Assembly: GCA_002383105.1 (NCBI GenBank)
Contig: DFXC01000061.1
Span: forward strand, 1 to 17,184
From: Hyphomicrobiaceae bacterium UBA4118
Lineage (GTDB): Bacteria; Pseudomonadota; Alphaproteobacteria; Rhizobiales; Methyloligellaceae
Direction: 5' to 3'
DNA: 17,184 nt
Shown here: positions 13,522 through 17,184 of the stretch, one piece after another
How the letters are laid out: each line of letters begins with the position of its first letter
Position numbering within the stretch: the stretch's first letter is position 1
Position numbers and translations under genes: made by a program
The notes under the pieces: generated by a model
What the model saw: the letters and a program-made list of their open reading frames with translations, nothing else
Databases searched by the model: none
Told to the model about the DNA's origin: nothing

Positions 13522-15561
13522 CTACTGGCTGGAGAAAGCGCCCAGCACACGCTGGAAGAGCGGTGCATCGTCGCCGCTCTTGGCCGGCGCATGCCACGGC
13601 TGCGACGCCACCGCCTCCTGGAGGCGCGCGGCGCTCGTCCCGGGGAGCGGCAGCGGCGTCTTGTTCTGGTGGGCGTAGAGCATGATCTCGTGCCACAGGC
13701 GGGCCGGGAGCGTGCCGCCGGTGACCTTCCGCATGCGTGAGCCGTCGTCGTTGCCGACCCACACGCCCGCCACGTAGTGTGCGGTATAGCCGACGAACCA
13801 GGCGTCGCGGTAGCTCTGGGTGGTGCCGGTCTTGCCGGCGGCGACATGGTCGGGGATCGCCGCCTGCTTTCCCGTGCCGCGCACGATCGTCGCGTTCAGC
13901 ATGTCGTTCATGGCGCCGACATAAGGCAGCGCCACGACCTGGTCGGTGGTCGAGTGCTGGCGCTGATAGAGCACCTTGCCGTCGCCGTTGCGCACGCGGG
14001 TGATGATGTGGGGGAGCACGCCCTGGCCGCCATTGGCGAAGGGCGTATAGGCGCCGGTGAGCTCGAGCAGCGTAACCTCGGCGGTGCCGAGCGCGATCGA
14101 GGGCCGGTCGTGCAGCCTGGAATGGATGCCGAGCCGCCGCGCCGTCCGCACCACCTTCCACGGGCCTACCTCCGCGGCAAGCCGCACGGCGACGGTGTTG
14201 ATCGACTGGGCGAGGCTGTCGCGCAAGGACACCTCGCCCTGATAGAGACCGGTGTAGTTCTTGGGCGACCAGCCGGCGACTGTGGTCGGCCCGTCATAGG
14301 CCATGGAGTCCGGCGTATAGCCGCTCTCGAGCGCCGCGAGATAGACGAAGGGCTTGAAGGCCGAGCCCGGTTGCCTGAGCGACTTGATGGCGCGGTCGAA
14401 GGGGCTCGCACTGTAGGAGCGGCCACCGACCAGCGCCTTGACGCCGCCTGTCGGGTCGAGCACCACCACGGCGCCTTCGCCGGCGGCAAGATCCGCCCCC
14501 TCCTCGTCGAGCATGTGGCGGAGCGCCTGTTGCGAGACCCGCTGCAGGCCGGCATCGATGGTGGTGTCGACGATCAGGTCGCCGTCGCTCTCGCCCACAA
14601 ATTCCGGGAGCAGCTCGGCCACCCAATCGACGGGGTAGGGATAGCCGGTGTCGTCGCCCTTGGCGCTGAGCGTGAGCGGCTGCTGACTTGCATTGCGGGC
14701 TTGCTCGGGTGAGAGGAAGCCCGCCTCGACCATGTTCTCCAGCACCTCGTCGACGCGGACAGTGGCAAGCTTCACGCTTCGCGTGGGGGCGTAGTGGGAG
14801 GGCGCCTTGAGCAGCCCCGCCAGCAGCGCGGCTTGCGAGAGCGTGACGAAGCGCGCCGACTTGCCGAAATAGTGGCGCGACGCCGCCTCGACCCCATAGG
14901 TGCCGCCGCCGAAATAGACGCGATTGAGATAGAGCTCGAGGATCTCGTCCTTGGAGAAGCGCTGCTCTAGCCAGATCGCATAGATCACCTCTTCGAGCTT
15001 GCGCGTCATGGTGCGCTTGGGGCTCAAGAACAGATTCTTGGCGAGCTGCTGGGTGATGGTTGAGCCGCCCTCGACCACGGTGCCGGCGCTAGCGTTGCGG
15101 AAGGTGGCGCGGATGAGCCCGAGTGGGTCGATGCCGAAATGGTGATAGAAGCGGCGGTCTTCGGTGGCGATCACGGCTTGCAGGAGGTAAGGCGGCAGCG
15201 CGTCGAGGCGCACATGGCCGCGGCGCAGTCCCCGCTCCGCGAGCACGGTGCCGTCGGCGGCGAGGATGGTGACGTTGGGCGGCCGGTCGTCGAGCGCGGC
15301 GATGATGGGGTCCGGTACGCGGGCAAGGAAATAGACCACCGCCAAGCCGAGCACGATGGTGCTCCAGATGAGCGTGACCAGTGAGAGCCGGAGGCCCTTG
15401 TAGAGCAGGGGATGGCGGGCTAGCGCCCGTTTGAGCCTGGACGGCCTGCGGGCACGTGATACGCGCGGTCGCTTAGGCAGCCCTCGCCGGGCGCCGAAAG
15501 GGGGCTCGGTGCGGTTATGCCCCTTGTCCGCCGGCCTCACGCTCCGCCGCGCGCCTTGCAT
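13522..15561 (-). CDS. Class A penicillin-binding protein (PBP1A family)
   Basis: Bifunctional peptidoglycan synthase: glycan-strand polymerisation and peptide cross-linking at the outer face of the inner membrane. The 679-residue product has a long basic cytoplasmic N-terminus (1-55), one membrane helix (about 58-80) and a GT51 transglycosylase domain with catalytic Glu134 (ATEDRRFYHHFGID), GGSTITQQLAKN (165-176), RKLEEVIYAIWLEQRFSKDEILELYLN and YFGGG. The transpeptidase domain has nucleophile Ser400 (SAFK), SIN (453-455) and KTG (577-579). All catalytic residues are present. It is shorter than E. coli PBP1A (850) because the extra inserted domain is absent. The C-terminal tail after about 640 is low-complexity. 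The 5' leader contains a perfect hairpin (AGGCGA/TCGCCT, 15592-15606). Confidence 0.95.
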   Translation of the reverse strand: MQGARRSVRPADKGHNRTEPPFGARRGLPKRPRVSRARRPSRLKRALARHPLLYKGLRLSLVTLIWSTIVLGLAVVYFLARVPDPIIAALDDRPPNVTILAADGTVLAERGLRRGHVRLDALPPYLLQAVIATEDRRFYHHFGIDPLGLIRATFRNASAGTVVEGGSTITQQLAKNLFLSPKRTMTRKLEEVIYAIWLEQRFSKDEILELYLNRVYFGGGTYGVEAASRHYFGKSARFVTLSQAALLAGLLKAPSHYAPTRSVKLATVRVDEVLENMVEAGFLSPEQARNASQQPLTLSAKGDDTGYPYPVDWVAELLPEFVGESDGDLIVDTTIDAGLQRVSQQALRHMLDEEGADLAAGEGAVVVLDPTGGVKALVGGRSYSASPFDRAIKSLRQPGSAFKPFVYLAALESGYTPDSMAYDGPTTVAGWSPKNYTGLYQGEVSLRDSLAQSINTVAVRLAAEVGPWKVVRTARRLGIHSRLHDRPSIALGTAEVTLLELTGAYTPFANGGQGVLPHIITRVRNGDGKVLYQRQHSTTDQVVALPYVGAMNDMLNATIVRGTGKQAAIPDHVAAGKTGTTQSYRDAWFVGYTAHYVAGVWVGNDDGSRMRKVTGGTLPARLWHEIMLYAHQNKTPLPLPGTSAARLQEAVASQPWHAPAKSGDDAPLFQRVLGAFSSQ

Positions 15562-15591
15562 GGATTTCCGCAGCCCTTCCCGAACGAGCGA

Positions 15592-15606
15592 AGGCGAGCT
15601 TCGCCT
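15592..15606 (-). other. Small hairpin in the leader of the PBP gene
   Basis: AGGCGA and TCGCCT form a perfect 6-base stem with a 3-base loop, about 30 bases before the start codon. It may influence translation; no regulator is known from the sequence. Confidence 0.25.
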
Positions 15607-15685
15607 GGACCGAAGAGCCCCTCGCGAACCTCCAAGCGGAAAGCCTAGGCGTTCCGGATTGACACAGCGTTAAAGGATTGAGGCA

Positions 15686-15704
15686 CCAGCCCCGCTTGGG
15701 GTGG
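15686..15704 (-). terminator. Hairpin after the gyrB-DUF4160-DUF2442 run
   Basis: On the minus strand, 6 bases after the DUF2442 stop, a stem of CCACCCC pairs with GGGG-C-TGG (7 pairs with one bulged C) around an AAGC loop. No clear T run follows, so a Rho-independent terminator is plausible but not certain. Confidence 0.35.
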
Positions 15705-15710
15705 GAGGAC

Positions 15711-15980
15711 TTACTTGGCCCGTGCAACAAGTGGAAAGCGCTCCGGGTGCTCGATGATCTCCTCGGTGAGGTCGACATCGAGATCGGGCCAATAGAAATG
15801 CCCGCGCCGAGGCTCCTCGACATTCAGGATGGCTTCGACGGGAGCATTCTTGAACCAAGGGAACTGCGCATAGGGCAGGAACAGCTCCTTGTCGCTGGCA
15901 AGCAGCCAAACGCCCTGGGCAGAGATATGCGTCACTTCAACTCCCGAAGTGCTCGTGCCAAGCGCGAACGATCCGGTCAT
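15711..15980 (-). CDS. DUF2442 family protein, second gene of a DUF4160-DUF2442 pair (copy B)
   Basis: An 89-residue small soluble protein with the other DUF2442 subtype pattern: ISAQGVWLLASDKELFLPYAQFPWF, then YWPDLDVDLTEEIIEHPERFPL at the C-terminus. ATG 15980 was chosen because GGAGAA lies 5 bases upstream; another start at 15995 has no such site. The frame overlaps the DUF4160 gene by 44 bases. Compared with copy A it shares only the family pattern (aligned yPrL/fPWF and hWPsvDeDL/yWPdLDvDL), so it is not a recent duplicate. Function unknown; a toxin-antitoxin role is possible but unproven. GC content is slightly below that of gyrB and the PBP gene. Confidence 0.8.
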   Translation of the reverse strand: MTGSFALGTSTSGVEVTHISAQGVWLLASDKELFLPYAQFPWFKNAPVEAILNVEEPRRGHFYWPDLDVDLTEEIIEHPERFPLVARAK

Positions 15981-16176
15981 ATTTGTTCTCCACAATAACT
16001 TCAGCTTCCTTGAGCTGCTTGCGCGACAGCCCGTAGTTCCGAGCCAGCTCTAGTTCTGGTTCCAACCAAAACTTTGCCTCACCGCCGCGAGCTTCGACAT
16101 GAATGTGGCAGCGTGGCTCCTCTTTTGAAAAGAAGAAAAAGCGATAGCCCTTCTCTTGAAGGACGGTAGGACTCAT
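15937..16176 (-). CDS. DUF4160 family protein, first gene of the pair (copy B)
   Basis: A 79-residue protein with the DUF4160 signature: SPTVL, an aromatic strand FFFFSKEEPRCHIHV with the paired-His HIHV motif, then GGEAKFWLEP and a C-terminal helix ending RAWHEHFGS. It is about one-third identical by eye to copy A (3237-3473), with the same ordered blocks. The only possible start is ATG 16176, because an in-frame stop lies four codons upstream. It begins 30 bases after the gyrB stop on the same strand and so may be transcribed with gyrB. Its own ribosome binding site is poor (AGGG only 2 bases from the ATG), while GAGGAGG lies more than 20 bases away. Confidence 0.82.
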   Translation of the reverse strand: MSPTVLQEKGYRFFFFSKEEPRCHIHVEARGGEAKFWLEPELELARNYGLSRKQLKEAEVIVENKYDRIVRAWHEHFGS

Positions 16177-16206
16177 TGCCCTACACTATCCGCTATTGGC
16201 CTCCTC

Positions 16207-17184
16207 TCACACATCAAGATTGGCCACATAGAGCGCGTTGGCCTGGATGAACTCGCGCCGCGGCTCGACGACGTCGCCCATGAGGCGCGAGAAGATGTCG
16301 TCGGCGTCCTCGCCCTCCTTGATCTTCACCTGAAGGATGGTGCGCGTGTCGAGGTCGAGCGTGGTGTCCCAGAGCTGGCCTGGATTCATCTCGCCGAGGC
16401 CCTTGTAGCGCTGCAGCGTCAGCCCCTTGCGGCCGGCCGTCATCACCGCATTCAACAACTCGCTCGGGCCGTGCACGGCGAGGCTCGCGTCCTTGCGCTT
16501 GAGCGTGGCCGGCTTGGCGTAGACCTCCTGCAGATGGGGCGCATGATGGTCGAGCTTGAGAGCGTCGGCGGAGCCGATGAACGGCCCGTCGATCAGGTGA
16601 GACTCCATGACGCCGCGAACCTCGCGCCAGAAGCGCAAGCCCCCTTCGGGAAGAGCCTCGCCGTGCCAGCCCCGCTCGGTCTCCTCCGACAGGGCATCGA
16701 GGCGCTTGGCGATATAGGCGGCTGCGGCTTGCGCCTGCTTGGCGTCCTTCAGGACTTTGGGGTTCAGCACGCCCGCGATCGCCGCCTGCTCGACGATAAA
16801 GCGCGAGTAGCGGCTGTGCAGGCCTTTGAGGATCGCCCCGATCTTGCGCGCAGTCTCGACGATGTCGCGCAAGTCGGCGCCGGCGCGGGTCGCGCTGTCG
16901 CCGGTGACGAGCAGCGCATCTTCGAGGCCTTCGCCGATGAGATAGTCCTCGAGCGCCCTCTCGTCCTTGAGATAGCGCTCCGACTGGCCGCGCTTCACCT
17001 TGTAGAGCGGCGGTTGCGCAATAAACAGATGCCCGGCCTCTACGAGAGTCGGCATCTGCCGGTAGAAAAAGGTGAGCAGCAGCGTGCGGATATGGGCGCC
17101 GTCCACGTCGGCGTCGGTCATGGTGATGATCTTGTGGTAGCGCAGCTTGTCGGGATTGAACTCGTCGCGCCCGATGCCGGTGCC
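16207..17184 (-). CDS. gyrB: DNA gyrase subunit B, C-terminal part
   Basis: The 3' 325 codons plus stop of gyrB; the N-terminal ATPase and transducer domains lie beyond the right edge. GyrB drives ATP-dependent negative supercoiling with GyrA. The visible part starts at GTGIGRDEFNPDKLRYHKII and includes the Toprim metal motif MTDADVDGAHIRTLLLTFF (Asp-x-Asp), an Ala-rich middle region (about 100 residues including KDAKQAQAAAAYIAKRL) and the closing QRYKGLGEMNPGQLWDTTLD. The Asn-Pro-Gly-Gln-Leu-Trp block is typical of GyrB rather than ParE. The C-terminus EFIQANALYVANLDV is standard. The start of the gene is not in the window. Confidence 0.96.
   Translation of the reverse strand, partial: GTGIGRDEFNPDKLRYHKIITMTDADVDGAHIRTLLLTFFYRQMPTLVEAGHLFIAQPPLYKVKRGQSERYLKDERALEDYLIGEGLEDALLVTGDSATRAGADLRDIVETARKIGAILKGLHSRYSRFIVEQAAIAGVLNPKVLKDAKQAQAAAAYIAKRLDALSEETERGWHGEALPEGGLRFWREVRGVMESHLIDGPFIGSADALKLDHHAPHLQEVYAKPATLKRKDASLAVHGPSELLNAVMTAGRKGLTLQRYKGLGEMNPGQLWDTTLDLDTRTILQVKIKEGEDADDIFSRLMGDVVEPRREFIQANALYVANLDV

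Noticed and set aside
12735..13847. 370-codon minus-strand frame over the metallopeptidase and PBP ends
   Set aside because: It crosses the end of the real PBP gene in another frame and has shadow composition; HELAH and KTG motifs define the real genes.
13777..14712. 311-codon plus-strand frame inside the PBP gene
   Set aside because: No family features, while the opposite strand encodes the SxxK, SxN and KTG motifs.
15659..15664. Perfect TTGACA on the plus strand upstream of the PBP gene
   Set aside because: No -10 element lies at 16-18 bases and no plus-strand gene follows; treated as chance.

Overview
This is a GC-rich chromosomal segment, almost certainly from an alphaproteobacterium and probably of the Hyphomicrobiales (Rhizobiales) type. 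The indicators are a RegB/RegA (PrrB/PrrA, ActS/ActR) redox two-component pair, an MmcB-family DNA repair protein, a pyrophosphate-type phosphofructokinase, a two-gene ergothioneine pathway, an intracellular PHB depolymerase and an alphaproteobacterial-looking GyrB C-terminus. No rRNA, tRNA, CRISPR array, prophage or transposase gene was seen. Genes are densely packed, with many overlapping or abutting ends. The assignment rests on gene content and motifs read by eye, not on a database search.

Layout. At the left edge is the start of a minus-strand exported protein cut by the window (1-93). It is divergent from the spermidine genes speD-speE (292-1631), which overlap by 52 bases. A minus-strand block follows, read right to left: egtB-egtD (ergothioneine; 5788-3501), then a small overlapping DUF4160-DUF2442 pair (3473-3005), then a PPi-dependent phosphofructokinase (2891-1635). 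Divergent from egtB is mmcB (5948-6436), followed by a palindromic intergenic repeat. Next come regA (7139-6564) and regB (8852-7434), both on the minus strand and separated by 294 bases without a gene. Divergent from regB is a compact plus-strand operon: ABC ATPase, ABC-2 permease and Sco1/SenC copper chaperone (8917-11207). A PHB depolymerase gene (11319-12590) and a YgjP-like zinc metallopeptidase gene (12678-13520) follow. Convergent to the peptidase is a class A penicillin-binding protein (15561-13522). The right edge holds the 3' part of gyrB (17184-16207), followed on the same strand by a second DUF4160-DUF2442 pair (16176-15711).

How the genes fit together. RegB/RegA is the global redox regulator of respiration in this class, and Sco/SenC is its classical neighbour and serves cytochrome oxidase copper-centre assembly. 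The ABC transporter translated with sco may therefore act in the same process (inference). egtBD makes a thiol antioxidant. speDE makes decarboxylated SAM and then spermidine. PhaZ mobilises stored polyhydroxybutyrate and PPi-PFK is a reversible glycolytic step, so the organism probably stores carbon and uses both directions of glycolysis.

Most unusual. Two divergent copies of the same unknown-function gene pair (DUF4160 then overlapping DUF2442) lie about 12 kb apart, each a few tens of bases behind an unrelated housekeeping gene. The RegB phosphorylation box reads His-Gly instead of the usual His-Glu. The last third of sco abruptly changes codon usage. EgtB carries features of the type described as working without EgtA and EgtC.
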